A stretch of DNA of 64,000 bases, taken from Deltaproteobacteria bacterium (GTDB taxonomy: Bacteria; Desulfobacterota; Desulfobacteria; Desulfobacterales; Desulfosarcinaceae). A program made the translations under genes and the position numbers. The stretch spans positions 124,001-188,000 of the forward strand of contig JAKALP010000001.1 of the NCBI GenBank assembly GCA_021824175.1, read 5' to 3'. Below the pieces are notes generated by a model. It did not search any database. It saw nothing but the letters and a program-made list of their open reading frames with translations, and was not told the origin of the DNA. Positions 1 through 9,905 of the stretch are shown piece by piece (the first letter of the stretch is position 1; every line of letters starts with the position of its first letter).

Positions 1-1
1 T

Positions 2-550
2 GCGGAAGGTGTCCAACAAGTCAAAGGGGCCGAAGCCGTGTTGCGACGGGTGCCGGAAACCCTGCCGCGTGACGTGCTTGAGAAGATGGGCGCTGTCGAA
101 GCCCAAAAAGCTCTCGCGCACATACCCATTGCCACCGTGGAAGAATTGGCCAAAGCCGATGCCATTATCTTCGGCACACCCACGCGGTTTGGCAACATGG
201 TAGGTCAAATGCGCCAATTCCTGGATGCCACCGGGCAGTTGTGGCAGCAAGGCGCATTGGTGGGCAAAGTGGGCAGCGTTTTTACCAGCTCCGCCACCCA
301 GCATGGCGGACAGGAATCCACCATACTCTCCTTTCAAATCACCCTATTGCATCACGGTATGGTAATCGTGGGACTGCCCTATGCCTTCCAGGGTCAGATG
401 CGCATTGATGAGATTACGGGTGGTTCACCCTACGGCGCCAGCACCATCACCGGTACCAATGGCGAGCGTATGCCCAGCGACAACGAGCTGGCGGCCGCCC
501 GTTTCCAGGGCAAACACGTGGCTACGATCGCCGCCAAACTTAAAGGCTGA
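2..550 (+). CDS. wrbA: NAD(P)H:quinone oxidoreductase WrbA, 5'-truncated by window edge
   Basis: Flavodoxin-like FMN enzyme that reduces quinones by two electrons in the cytosol. The reading frame is open from base 2, so the gene begins outside the window; the ATG-like starts inside are not the true start. Visible family motifs are PTRFGNM (FMN-binding loop), the long TQHGGQE segment followed by [13 protein letters not shown], and the GGSPYGAST loop near the C-terminus. About 182 codons are present out of roughly 200 expected, so only the first beta strand and phosphate loop are missing. An RraA-like gene follows after 17 bp, suggesting co-transcription. Family identification is firm; substrate preference is not visible. 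Confidence 0.93.
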   Translation, partial: AEGVQQVKGAEAVLRRVPETLPRDVLEKMGAVEAQKALAHIPIATVEELAKADAIIFGTPTRFGNMVGQMRQFLDATGQLWQQGALVGKVGSVFTSSATQHGGQESTILSFQITLLHHGMVIVGLPYAFQGQMRIDEITGGSPYGASTITGTNGERMPSDNELAAARFQGKHVATIAAKLKG

Positions 551-567
551 TCCAATGGAGACGGCTC

Positions 568-1056
568 ATGACCATTTCTACCCCTGATCTCTGCGATGCC
601 TATCCTGACCTGATCCGAGTAGTAGCGCCCATTTTTAAAACCTATGGAGGCCGGGCCGCTTTTGGCGGTCCGGTCTTTACGGTGAAATGCTTTGAAGATA
701 ATTCGCTGGTTAAAGAACACCTTGGCCGGGCCGGTCACGGACAGGTGATGGTGGTCGATGGCGGCGGATCTTTGCGGTGTGCGCTGCTGGGGGATCTTCT
801 GGCCACCAAAGCCGTGGAAAATGGTTGGGCCGGAGTGATCATCCACGGCTGCGTTCGCGATGTGGATGCCATCGGTCGCATGGATATCGGCGTTCAGGCC
901 CTGGCTGCCATTCCATTTAAGAGCGTGCGCAAAGGGCAGGGGGAACACCAGGTGCCGATCTCCTTTGGCGGGGTGACCATTCAGCCCGGCCACTTTGTCT
1001 ACGCCGACCGCAATGGGATCATAATCTCCTCCCAGCCACTGGAAGTAAAAGCCTGA
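568..1056 (+). CDS. rraA: RraA-like protein (ribonuclease E inhibitor / HMG aldolase family)
   Basis: 162 residues, the usual length for RraA. The family contains both regulators that bind RNase E and class II 4-hydroxy-4-methyl-2-oxoglutarate aldolases. The sequence shows the glycine-rich [15 protein letters not shown] segment followed by GCVRDVDAI, which is the G-x20-R-x-D metal/oxaloacetate signature of the aldolase group. It ends with the typical [14 protein letters not shown] strand. The ATG at 568 is 17 bp after wrbA. Which of the two activities it has cannot be decided from sequence alone: name by similarity, function open. Confidence 0.85.
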   Translation: MTISTPDLCDAYPDLIRVVAPIFKTYGGRAAFGGPVFTVKCFEDNSLVKEHLGRAGHGQVMVVDGGGSLRCALLGDLLATKAVENGWAGVIIHGCVRDVDAIGRMDIGVQALAAIPFKSVRKGQGEHQVPISFGGVTIQPGHFVYADRNGIIISSQPLEVKA

Positions 1057-1158
1057 AAACACGGCATAGGCATCAGAACATCAATTCTTTGTCGATTCCC
1101 GCGCCAAGACTTTTTAGGCTACCACCTTATAGACGCTGGAGTCCCATCGATTTAACAA

Positions 1159-1731
1159 TCAGGGATGATCCGGAGATTTGTCTTCCAATAACGCATTGGC
1201 CTCTTGGACCAGGGGGCCATCCGGACGCCACAAATGGCAGGTGTTGATGACACTCTTCAAATGGCGTTTGGTAAGTTTGCCCTCGGTCAGCGGCCGGCTG
1301 GCCACCGCTGACCACGCCCCCTGAATCGCGGCCGAGGCCATGGCCCGACAAAGCGCCACTAGATGGGCGCACCCTTTTTCACCTCCCACCAGGCGGTGGA
1401 CTTTGGCCGTGAAACCGGCTGAAATGCCTTCTCCCTTTAACGGCAACAAAGAGTTCAGCGCACCACGACAATCCGGATTAGGCACTGTCACCATCTCGGC
1501 TTCGATCTCTTCAATGACCAGTTTGGGACCCCGGACAATCATGCGCACGATCATGTCATGGACAATACCAGGGGGCCGCTTTTGGCCGAACAAGGTATAC
1601 ACCGCATTTAGCCGGTCGTCCGTCAGCCGACCCTCCAGGGCAATGGCTTCCGCCTGGTGAAGATAAGAGACCACGTGGATATCGCGGGTATGCAGTCTTT
1701 GGCACTGATCGGGATTAAAGATCATCTCCAT
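1159..1731 (-). CDS. DUF2889-like protein
   Basis: 190 residues, soluble, no signal peptide. The features I associate with DUF2889 are an N-terminal H-x-R-D-I strand, a VVSYLHQAEAIALEGRLTDDRL segment (an effector-like E-G-x-L-x-D pattern), an HDMIVRMIV strand, and a helical C-terminal half with a conserved C-R-A-M-A helix. Members have no established biochemical function. AAAGGA lies directly before the first ATG but is better spaced for the second ATG at 1725, so the start may be two codons later. It is convergent with rraA and separated from the flagellar pair by a terminator pointing toward it. Family assignment is moderate. Confidence 0.6.
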   Translation of the reverse strand: MEMIFNPDQCQRLHTRDIHVVSYLHQAEAIALEGRLTDDRLNAVYTLFGQKRPPGIVHDMIVRMIVRGPKLVIEEIEAEMVTVPNPDCRGALNSLLPLKGEGISAGFTAKVHRLVGGEKGCAHLVALCRAMASAAIQGAWSAVASRPLTEGKLTKRHLKSVINTCHLWRPDGPLVQEANALLEDKSPDHP

Positions 1732-1851
1732 TCCTTTGGTTGCGCTGTTGCCCGAAGCAAAATGGCCGCAGATTCAATTCTTGGCCACTCATAGCCATAA
1801 AGCAATTTATAAAGCCATTATTTGCATCGGACATCATGCAATTGCAAGCCA

Positions 1852-1881
1852 TCAAAAAATAAACCGGCCTGTCGGCCGGTT
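1852..1881 (-). terminator. Rho-independent terminator of the flagellum-associated pair
   Basis: On the minus strand, AACCGGCC and GGCCGGTT form a perfect 8-bp stem around a 4-base loop, followed by TTATTTTTTG. It lies 40 bp past the stop of the 98-residue gene, so it ends that transcript. Confidence 0.85.
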
Positions 1882-1921
1882 CAGGGAGGCTGAAAAGAGC
1901 GGGGGATGGCTGAGCGACGAG

Positions 1922-2218
1922 CTAAGCCCGTTCGTCAACCGGTTTGTAGGATGGTGGCACCCTGTACACCAAATCACCATCTTTATTGTATTTTTCAAAT
2001 ACGATGGTGTTGTTGTCCAAAATATATTTGGAATTGGTGTCCTCCTGGGCATCCTGTGACTTGGCTTTGGCTTTGCCTTCCGATTCGCTGCTTTCCACCG
2101 GACGGGCTTGCCGCAGCACTTCCGTTTTTTCCTGGGTCGCTTGGCGGTCATGGATCGCCACACTCGGATCGATCTTCATGGCAGCGCGAAGCGGTCCCTC
2201 GCCGATATTGTTGATCAT
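1922..2218 (-). CDS. Small hypothetical protein, probably flagellum-associated
   Basis: 98 residues, very charged, with a long Lys/Glu/Ser-rich middle (about residues 30-62) that looks disordered. The C-terminal strand pair contains NTIVFEKYNKDGDLVYRVPP. That tail faintly resembles the FlaG pattern (a strand, then I/V-x-x-I/V-P-P), but I cannot assign the family. It is preceded by a clear GGGGGA Shine-Dalgarno sequence. It follows the DVU0524-like gene by 98 bp on the same strand, before a shared terminator, and so probably belongs to the same sigma-28-driven transcript. Confidence 0.6.
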   Translation of the reverse strand: MINNIGEGPLRAAMKIDPSVAIHDRQATQEKTEVLRQARPVESSESEGKAKAKSQDAQEDTNSKYILDNNTIVFEKYNKDGDLVYRVPPSYKPVDERA

Positions 2219-2316
2219 ATGATCCCCCTTTCTGCACCTGCTTGGAGCTGCAAGCTGCCGGCTCGCTGCCCAAGTCGCTCATGTTTGCTGATGGCGGCCG
2301 CCTCCCAGGCGCCGAA

Positions 2317-2724
2317 TTAATCAGCAACCTTCTGAGCGTCTGTCATTACCCCACCGGCCAAAGGACTAAAGTTTTCCACCGGCAAGGTATTGGTGACTTT
2401 GTTGTCGTTCTCGTCAATGGTCGTATAAGTAAACGCAGCATCCTTTTTTACAGTACGGCTTCCGGTCTGCTTGTTAGTATCATCCCACTTTTTGGCCAAA
2501 GCCTCTTCAAAACGGTTTTGAGGTCCGGTCTGGGCAATCCGATCCACGATTTCGGCCGAAACCTGATCGATGATGGATTGACGCTGGCCATCCTTGGATA
2601 GAACCACCCGATCCCCATTCTGGGACGCCGGTGCCTGCTTCTCGGCCTTGGCCGCCGGCATTTGACTCAACTGTTTGCGGTACACGTTGAGCACATTCTG
2701 AATCTGATAACTGTGAATATACAT
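2317..2724 (-). CDS. DVU0524-like, FlgM-associated flagellar protein
   Basis: 135 residues. The N-terminus MYIHSYQIQNVLNVYRKQL matches a family I recall from Desulfovibrio (DVU0524, next to flgM) and other Desulfobacterota. The rest is a helical region followed by a polar tail with a TFTYTT-like strand (here AFTYTTIDEND). No enzymatic motif is visible. A GGAGG Shine-Dalgarno lies 8 bp before the ATG. A sigma-28-type promoter lies immediately upstream, which independently supports a flagellar role. FlgM itself is not recognisable in the window. Family call is fairly confident; molecular role is unknown. Confidence 0.75.
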   Translation of the reverse strand: MYIHSYQIQNVLNVYRKQLSQMPAAKAEKQAPASQNGDRVVLSKDGQRQSIIDQVSAEIVDRIAQTGPQNRFEEALAKKWDDTNKQTGSRTVKKDAAFTYTTIDENDNKVTNTLPVENFSPLAGGVMTDAQKVAD

Positions 2725-2744
2725 ATTAGGTTCCTCCGGACTTT

Positions 2745-2772
2745 GTATCGGCTTTCCAGGGAGGGGACTTTA
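2745..2772 (-). promoter_or_regulatory. Sigma-28 (FliA)-type promoter
   Basis: On the minus strand, TAAAGT (2772-2767) is followed by GCCGATAC (2752-2745). There are 16 nt between TAAA and GCCGATAC. The sigma-28 consensus is TAAA-N15-GCCGATAA, so one base of spacing and the last base differ. The start point would fall near 2738, just before the GGAGG of the gene starting at 2724. Confidence 0.7.
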
Positions 2773-3098
2773 GAAAAAAGATCAATCCGGATCATCTATT
2801 TTAAAACAACCCGTAATCATGGGCTATTTTCGCTATCCAAAAAATCCGGGTAGTCAGGTGGGGGAGACAGGAACGGGAAATGGGGCCAAAGCCCCCATTC
2901 AGAATGCCCCGCCGATCTTGTCACGATTCCGCCTTGGGAGCCGCATCTTTTCTCCGGCCAGCATTACCGCGGCATCAATCAAAATGATCGCCAGCCGCCT
3001 ATCAGTCACTCATTTTAATAGAAGACCAATCAGGTGCGCGGGTTTTTGATATTTAATTATTAAAAATGAATTCAAGTGGTTATAAAAAAGTTAAAAAT
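2773..3098. other. Intergenic stretch without a recognisable gene
   Basis: No reading frame with a Shine-Dalgarno sequence and coding-like composition was seen. The last 60 bases become very AT-rich ahead of the sigma-54-like site. Confidence 0.6.
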
Positions 3099-3114
3099 TG
3101 GCAAGGCTCTTGCT
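3099..3114 (+). promoter_or_regulatory. Sigma-54 (RpoN)-type -24/-12 promoter
   Basis: TGGCAAG-GCTC-TTGCT reproduces the RpoN pattern TGGCAcG-N4-TTGCw with one mismatch and exact spacing of the invariant GG and GC. Transcription would start near 3126, leaving a leader of about 43 nt before the ATG at 3169. The upstream flank is AT-rich. No enhancer-binding site could be identified. Confidence 0.7.
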
Positions 3115-3168
3115 TTTACAGTTTCCAACTTTTGCTGATTAACCAAATTAACTAACTTTGGAGGAAAT

Positions 3169-3393
3169 ATGAAGACCCTGAAAGCGAAACTCAACGGCAA
3201 ACTCATCCTGGCGGCCATCATCCTGATCCTTGCAATCTCCAGCCTTCCGGCCACTGCTTTTGAACTGACCCTGGCCACCGGCGACACCATGACCACCGGG
3301 TATGACAGCCAAAATGTCCAGCAAGGCACCATTTCACATCAAACCCAACGGAGCAGAAGTCTGAAAGATCTATTCGAAATTCCCCAGCCGTAA
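3169..3393 (+). CDS. Small exported peptide of unknown function
   Basis: 74 residues. Residues 1-30 form a classical Sec signal: basic start (MKTLKAKLNGK), hydrophobic core ILAAIILILAISSL, and PATA before the likely cleavage. The mature part is about 43 residues, polar, rich in Thr, Ser and Gln, without Cys, so it is not a lipoprotein. GGAGGAA lies 6 bp before the ATG. A sigma-54-like promoter precedes it and a stem-loop follows, so it appears to be a single-gene unit. It sits just outside the old end of the CRISPR array with no functional link visible. No family is recognised. Confidence 0.7.
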   Translation: MKTLKAKLNGKLILAAIILILAISSLPATAFELTLATGDTMTTGYDSQNVQQGTISHQTQRSRSLKDLFEIPQP

Positions 3394-3441
3394 CCCCCAA
3401 CCAAAGGAGGAATTGACATTACAATCTGTCATGTACGATCA

Positions 3442-3479
3442 AGGGGCCCAGCGATGCGCAACATCCATCCTGGGCCTCT
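3442..3479 (+). terminator. Stem-loop after the exported peptide gene
   Basis: AGGGGCCCAG and CTGGGCCTCT pair over 10 positions (one mismatch or wobble) around an 18-base loop. The following TTGAATTAT is only weakly T-rich, so termination is plausible but not certain. Confidence 0.45.
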
Positions 3480-3490
3480 TGAATTATAGT

Positions 3491-6324
3491 GGTTCATACT
3501 CACGTGTGTGTGGGGCTCTCAGCAATCCATCTAAGCCCCAAGGGGCGAACCGGCTCATCCCCACATTTATGGGGAATTCGATTCGCGAATTGTTTCCAAG
3601 AACTTCATAATCGGTTCATCCCCACGTATGTGGGGAACTCCAGAGCAAAAGATGGAACTGGGGGCACCAACACGGTTCATCCCCACGTATGTGGGGAACT
3701 CTGATCTGCATCCAGCCCGATTGCCGGGCCGTACGGTTCATCCCCACGTATGTGGGGAACTCGGGTTTTACTTCCTCTGGTTTTTCTGCCCGGGCGGTTC
3801 ATCCCCACGTATGTGGGGAACTCCGCGGAGGGATGGGCCGTCTTTTCGGCGGGCACGGTTCATCCCCACGTATGTGGGGAACTCGGAAGGTGGCTAAGAA
3901 GGAAGATATTTCAATCCGGTTCATCCCCACGTATGTGGGGAACTCTGCGCGAGATGGTCGACAAGAAGACATCTCAGCGGTTCATCCCCACGTATGTGGG
4001 GAACTCCAGAGAGTGGTGGTCCAAATGGTGGCCCAGATCGGTTCATCCCCACGTATGTGGGGAACTCGGGCAGGGTATGCACCTGGATGCAAGTTCACCC
4101 GGTTCATCCCCACGTATGTGGGGAACTCTCCACTGCTACGCTGACCCAGTACTCGCCCTGCGGTTCATCCCCACGTATGTGGGGAACTCGTTATCCGCCA
4201 ACAGATCCGCCAGCTCCGCCGCGGTTCATCCCCACGTATGTGGGGAACTCGGGGGGAAGTATTCCCGAAATATAAACATCTACGGTTCATCCCCACGTAT
4301 GTGGGGAACTCTCGTGATGCCGGGGCAATCGGCAATCGTAATGCGGTTCATCCCCACGTATGTGGGGAACTCATTGATGGCCAAGGGATTTTTGCTTGAA
4401 TGCACGGTTCATCCCCACGTATGTGGGGAACTCTGAATGGCCTGGATGTAAAGGGCGAAGTAGAACGGTTCATCCCCACGTATGTGGGGAACTCGCGCAC
4501 CACCGCCGCAATATCGGTTTTGTCCTCGGTTCATCCCCACGTATGTGGGGAACTCAACGCCCGATAAAATTCGATCCAACCCACACCCGGTTCATCCCCA
4601 CGTATGTGGGGAACTCTTGATACGATATAGCGCGCTCCAGGGCGTCACCGGTTCATCCCCACGTATGTGGGGAACTCGCCAGATCGATCACCTGCATTCT
4701 GGTATACTGCGGTTCATCCCCACGTATGTGGGGAACTCCGATCCAGGGCGACCCCGAAGCGCAAATCAAACGGTTCATCCCCACGTATGTGGGGAACTCG
4801 ATGGCACCGCTCGGTGGTCAACATCAGATGGCGGTTCATCCCCACGTATGTGGGGAACTCATTTCGTAGAGTGTTGTGCATCTCTGAATATCCGGTTCAT
4901 CCCCACGTATGTGGGGAACTCTTCCAGGGTGTAGACAAAGCGCGCCGCTTGCGCGGTTCATCCCCACGTATGTGGGGAACTCTTAAACTCCACCAGGACA
5001 TTGCCGGTAGGTTGCGGTTCATCCCCACGTATGTGGGGAACTCGACTGAGCGCATGCGCACATAATAGCGCTGCCCGGTTCATCCCCACGTATGTGGGGA
5101 ACTCGCGCGGATGATTTCAGCCAGGCGCTCGATTTGCGGTTCATCCCCACGTATGTGGGGAACTCCTGTTGGGCGCAGTCCGGTTGCCGAGCAGCGCCGG
5201 TTCATCCCCACGTATGTGGGGAACTCAAGATCTCGATCCACATGAGTTTTACTCCTTGCGGTTCATCCCCACGTATGTGGGGAACTCCCGTGCTTCTTGA
5301 ACCACACCGGCCACCACAGCGGTTCATCCCCACGTATGTGGGGAACTCTTGTCGCGCGCATCTACGCCCATCTCAATGGGCGGTTCATCCCCACGTATGT
5401 GGGGAACTCAGTTTATTCAGCTCGTTGGTAAGATGGTTGATCGGTTCATCCCCACGTATGTGGGGAACTCCTGGGTAAAGGCCAACAAACTGCCCTTGGT
5501 GTCGGTTCATCCCCACGTATGTGGGGAACTCAGCAGGTAGGCCGGCATGGGATATTCAATGGGTGGTTCATCCCCACGTATGTGGGGAACTCGCATTCCA
5601 GCGTGCTTCGGCAGCTTTTTTTGCCGGTTCATCCCCACGTATGTGGGGAACTCTCAGGGTGTCGCGGAAGATTTTTTCGGGGTCGCGGTTCATCCCCACG
5701 TATGTGGGGAACTCCTGGCCCAGCCCAAAGAGCACGTGCCGGGCGGCGGTTCATCCCCACGTATGTGGGGAACTCCCACGCTTGGACTGTCGAAAAAGGC
5801 ACCCCCGCGGTTCATCCCCACGTATGTGGGGAACTCCTGCCAATTAAGGTTGCCCAAGTACTGACACGCGGTTCATCCCCACGTATGTGGGGAACTCAAT
5901 TTACGGTTACTCCGTGACATGAGCATATGCGGTTCATCCCCACGTATGTGGGGAACTCAATATGCTTCTTTTCTACCACCTTGCCCTTTACGGTTCATCC
6001 CCACGTATGTGGGGAACTCGGCCCCGGCACCATCGGCCGCCACGTCCCCGACGGTTCATCCCCACGTATGTGGGGAACTCCCGTCAATGATACGGCGCCT
6101 AATAGAATCGCGCGGTTCATCCCCACGTATGTGGGGAACTCGCGCTTGTCCGTATCATCCAGGCTGCGAGACAAGGTTCATCCCCACGTATGTGGGGAAC
6201 TCCTATCACCAAGCCGGCGCATTAATTTTAGCGCCGGTTCATCCCCACGTATGTGGGGAACTCGGGCGCCCCAGCAGCTACGCCGGAGATGGCAGCGGTT
6301 CATCCCCACGTATGTGGGGAACTC
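3491..6324 (-). CRISPR. Type I-E CRISPR array, 47 repeats and 46 spacers
   Basis: On the + strand each repeat is 28 nt, beginning GGTTCATCCCC and ending GGGGAACTC. Read on the minus strand it begins GAGTTCCCC and ends GGGGATGAACC, which is the type I-E orientation (the 29th base is usually G). Forty-five identical repeats start at 3613 and recur every 61 bp without exception to 6297. Two decayed repeats at 3491 (22/28 match) and 3552 (23/28) keep the same spacing. Decay on the left and cas2 on the right place the leader on the right, so the array is transcribed on the minus strand and the newest spacers lie near 6300. The units comprise 28 nt of repeat plus 33 nt (PAM-derived base plus a 32-nt spacer). 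Confidence 0.99.
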
Positions 6325-6415
6325 TCTTCCTGGAATCCGCTGAATTTATTTTAGATTCAGGGAAGATGATATTGTACCAAATAGTGACATGGCCAAGTCG
6401 TCTTGAAATGAATTG
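6325..6415 (-). promoter_or_regulatory. CRISPR leader
   Basis: A 91-bp AT-rich gap between the cas2 stop and the first repeat. On the minus strand it contains TACAAT (a -10 candidate) and a CTGAAT...ATTCAG inverted repeat (6340-6360). That repeat sits about 15 bp before the repeat boundary, where type I-E leaders usually carry integration-promoting bends. A canonical IHF site is not obvious. Confidence 0.7.
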
Positions 6416-7669
<1,254 letters not shown>

Positions 7670-7673
<4 letters not shown>

Positions 7674-8719
7674 CTCTTTCCGACTACCTCCCAAACTGCG
7701 CCGCGGCCTTTTCCGGTTACTTCTAAAAGACCTTCAGCCTTCATTTCAGCGAGCACCTTTTTGATGAGTTGACGACTCGCTACCGGCACTTGCCCGGCAA
7801 CTTCTGCAATGCTGAATGGGCCGACTTTCTCTGATATGAAGTGGCGCACCAAATCGCTTTTGGGCGCTGCGGCTGTTTTGGATTCGACCTGTCGGCCGAA
7901 CTGGATATAGGCACTTCGAAGAATAGAAAGAAAGAAGATCCACCATGGAGAAATATCGTTTCGTCCTTCATGCCAGCCGTCTGAGCATTGTTTCAGGACC
8001 CGGTAGTATTCTTCCTTGCGCTCCTCCACGAGTCGTTCCAAGCTCACGAACCGGCAGACATTAAACCCGTTTTGAGTTAACAAAAACGCGGTGACCAGCC
8101 TGGAGACCCGGCCGTTGCCGTCCCGAAAAGGATGAATGCACAGCAGATCGAAAACGGCTGTTGCAATGTTAAGCAAAGGAGAGAACTGCTCTGCTTCCCC
8201 AATGACAGAATAAGCGGTGCATAGCGCGCCCATGGTGCGGGGTGTCTTCTTGGCCGGCGTTGGTGTGAATCGAATCCGGCGTTCTCCATTGGGCAAGATT
8301 TCGACGATCTCATTGTCTTTTTGCTTCCATTGGCCCGCGTCCCCCGACATACCGCCTTGGGCCAAAGCGTGCAGCTTTAGCACTACCTCAGGCGAAAAAG
8401 CGACGCCCTTTTTTCGCGAGAAAATCCAATCAAGGGCTTTGCGGTACCCGGCCAACTCCTCCTCGGAGCGGTCCCTGGGGCGGGCCTTACCGATTATTAC
8501 GGGTTTCAGGCGATCGGTTGCTATGGTTACGCCCTCGATTCGATTGGAGGACTCGACACTCTGCACAACAGCCTGCTGTCGCAAAGCCTCTAAAATCTCA
8601 GGACGCTGCCGGGTCCACAGTTCCTGCAGGCCCCTGGCTGCCATGCATTCACCCAACAGCCACCCCACTACTGGGGTCAAGTTTAAATAATGTAAGCGCA
8701 ATATGGTTAGATTAGTCAT
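7670..8719 (-). CDS. Fic-domain protein (putative AMP-transferase) inserted in the cas operon
   Basis: 349 residues. Residues 1-100 form the N-terminal helical Fic_N-type region with a class II inhibitory motif S58-N-R-I-E62-G63, whose glutamate in known Fic enzymes blocks ATP binding. The catalytic motif HPFRDGNGR at 196-204 has all residues needed for adenylylation. The last 70 residues look like a winged helix (SDLVRHFISEKVGPFSIAEVAGQ), suggesting DNA binding or autoregulation. The stop codon TGA overlaps the cas1 ATG, so translation of cas1 is coupled to this gene. Type I-E operons normally go straight from cas6e to cas1. Three GTAGCCAWT repeats precede it. Target and role are unknown: it could be a toxin-like guard, a Cas regulator, or a passenger. 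Confidence 0.92.
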
Positions 8720-8740
8720 GACGTCATTTTACTATCTTTA

Positions 8741-8779
8741 GTAGCCAATGGGTAGCCATTAAATTAATCGGTAGCCATT
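8741..8779 (-). promoter_or_regulatory. Three direct repeats upstream of fic, candidate operator
   Basis: GTAGCCAAT (8741-8749), GTAGCCATT (8752-8760) and GTAGCCATT (8771-8779) lie 22-60 bp upstream of the fic ATG. An ACTA...TAGT dyad lies between the array and the start. No Shine-Dalgarno is evident. A three-codon frame ATG-ACG-TCA-TGA ends on the fic start codon. The winged-helix tail of Fic is a candidate binder (inference). Confidence 0.5.
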
Positions 8780-8987
8780 TCGAAAATTTCAAAGGGGGGT
8801 AAAAAATGTACCATAGTAGGTGCTCAATTCCAGATCGTCTTGCCCTATTTTTTACGGATCTATAACCAATAAGAAGGCTTCATGTAACGCAGCTCAAATT
8901 TAGGATGCCGCCGCATTTAGTTCTCCTTACTTGGCACCCTGGCGCCTTCGCCAGCAATGAGCGCAGCATTGCCATCACCGGCATAGG

Positions 8988-9866
8988 TTACATTACAATT
9001 TTAAGTGTTTCGTTTTTATCTTTCTTGAGTACTGGGATGCGATGATTCCACCTAAAACAGACTTCATGGAGATAGCGCACCAAATGCTGCTTGCTCATAT
9101 AGTGAAAAACACCCAGTTTCGCGCGCTCCAAGTTCGCATTAAACGATTCTACCGTATTGTTGTGGACCTTACCCCTCACAAACTCTTTCTTGCCATGGTT
9201 CACCCAATCATGGGTGGCAAACATTTTGCCCACTGCACGATAGCTTTGAAGTTGATCCGTCATCAAATGCGCGCCTCTATCCACAAAACGCTTGATGTGA
9301 GGCAAAAGATCGGTGAGCTTGTCACTTTTGACCGGTACAGCCCGAACCGGGCCGTTGCGTTCAACCGCAACAAATACTCACTGCTTTTCAGTGCCTCGAC
9401 CTCGCTTATGTTTTACTCCTTGCTCGTAGCGCGGTTTGCCTCCGATATACTTTTCATCCAATTCGACAATGCCTTGCAGCGCTGGGACCAGCTCCATTCC
9501 CGGGTCCATCATCTTTTTGATGGCATGACCGAGTTTCCAGGCGCTTTTTTGCGAGATGCCAACCCATTTGCCCAAAAAAACCGAAGAGACTCCTTTACTC
9601 GAATTGATGATGTAATACATGGCCAACAACCATTTCCATAAAGGAAGCTTGGTGCTGTGCATAGGTGTCTTGACAGTCACCGTAAATTGCCCTTTGCACT
9701 GGGCGCATTCGTATAATCCTGCACGCACGCTGTCACCCGACAGCGCGTAGGACTTTGAACAATGGCAGTGGGGACAATAGCGGCCGTGGCGCCACAATAC
9801 GGATTCAATAAATTGTCGACAAGTCGTTTCATCTTCAAACCTCTTTCTGAATTGATCGATATTCAT
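8988..9866 (-). pseudogene. IS1595-family transposase with an in-frame TGA
   Basis: 292 codons excluding the final stop, interrupted once. The first part (to 9381) has an N-terminal zinc ribbon (CPHCHCSKS...CAQC) and the first catalytic aspartate in ELDEKYIGG. The second part has the second aspartate (LMTDQLQSY) and the NNTVESFNANLERAKLGVF segment that closes the active site. Both parts are in one frame: GTEKQ, then TGA at 9380-9378, then VFVAVERNGPVRAVPVKSDK. This is therefore a nonsense mutation, not a frameshift. The TGA separates the catalytic aspartates, so the element is probably immobile unless supplied in trans or read through. Confidence 0.9.
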
Positions 9867-9897
9867 AGCATCCTCCTTTGTTTAAAAAGAATGCTAT
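9865..9897 (-). promoter_or_regulatory. Hairpin sequestering the transposase Shine-Dalgarno
   Basis: In the minus-strand RNA, AUAGCAUUCUUUUU can pair with AAGGAGGAUGCUAU (14 positions with three G-U wobbles, 5-base loop). It covers the AGGAGG and the first bases of the start codon. Such fold-backs in insertion sequences keep translation low when transcripts enter from outside. Confidence 0.6.
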
Positions 9898-9905
9898 CAT
9901 TGCCC

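Noticed and set aside
3413-3610. TTG-start frame after AGGAGG running into the array
   Set aside because: It crosses a stem-loop and the decayed repeats and has no protein-like composition.
3491-6324. Many open frames of 60-230 codons through the CRISPR region with repeated peptides such as RFIPTYVGNS and VHPHVCGEL
   Set aside because: They are translations of the repeats; 61 is not divisible by 3, so frames shift periodically and stops are merely rare.
9378-9380. TGA in the transposase as selenocysteine
   Set aside because: No known selenocysteine position in this family and no obvious SECIS-like hairpin just downstream.
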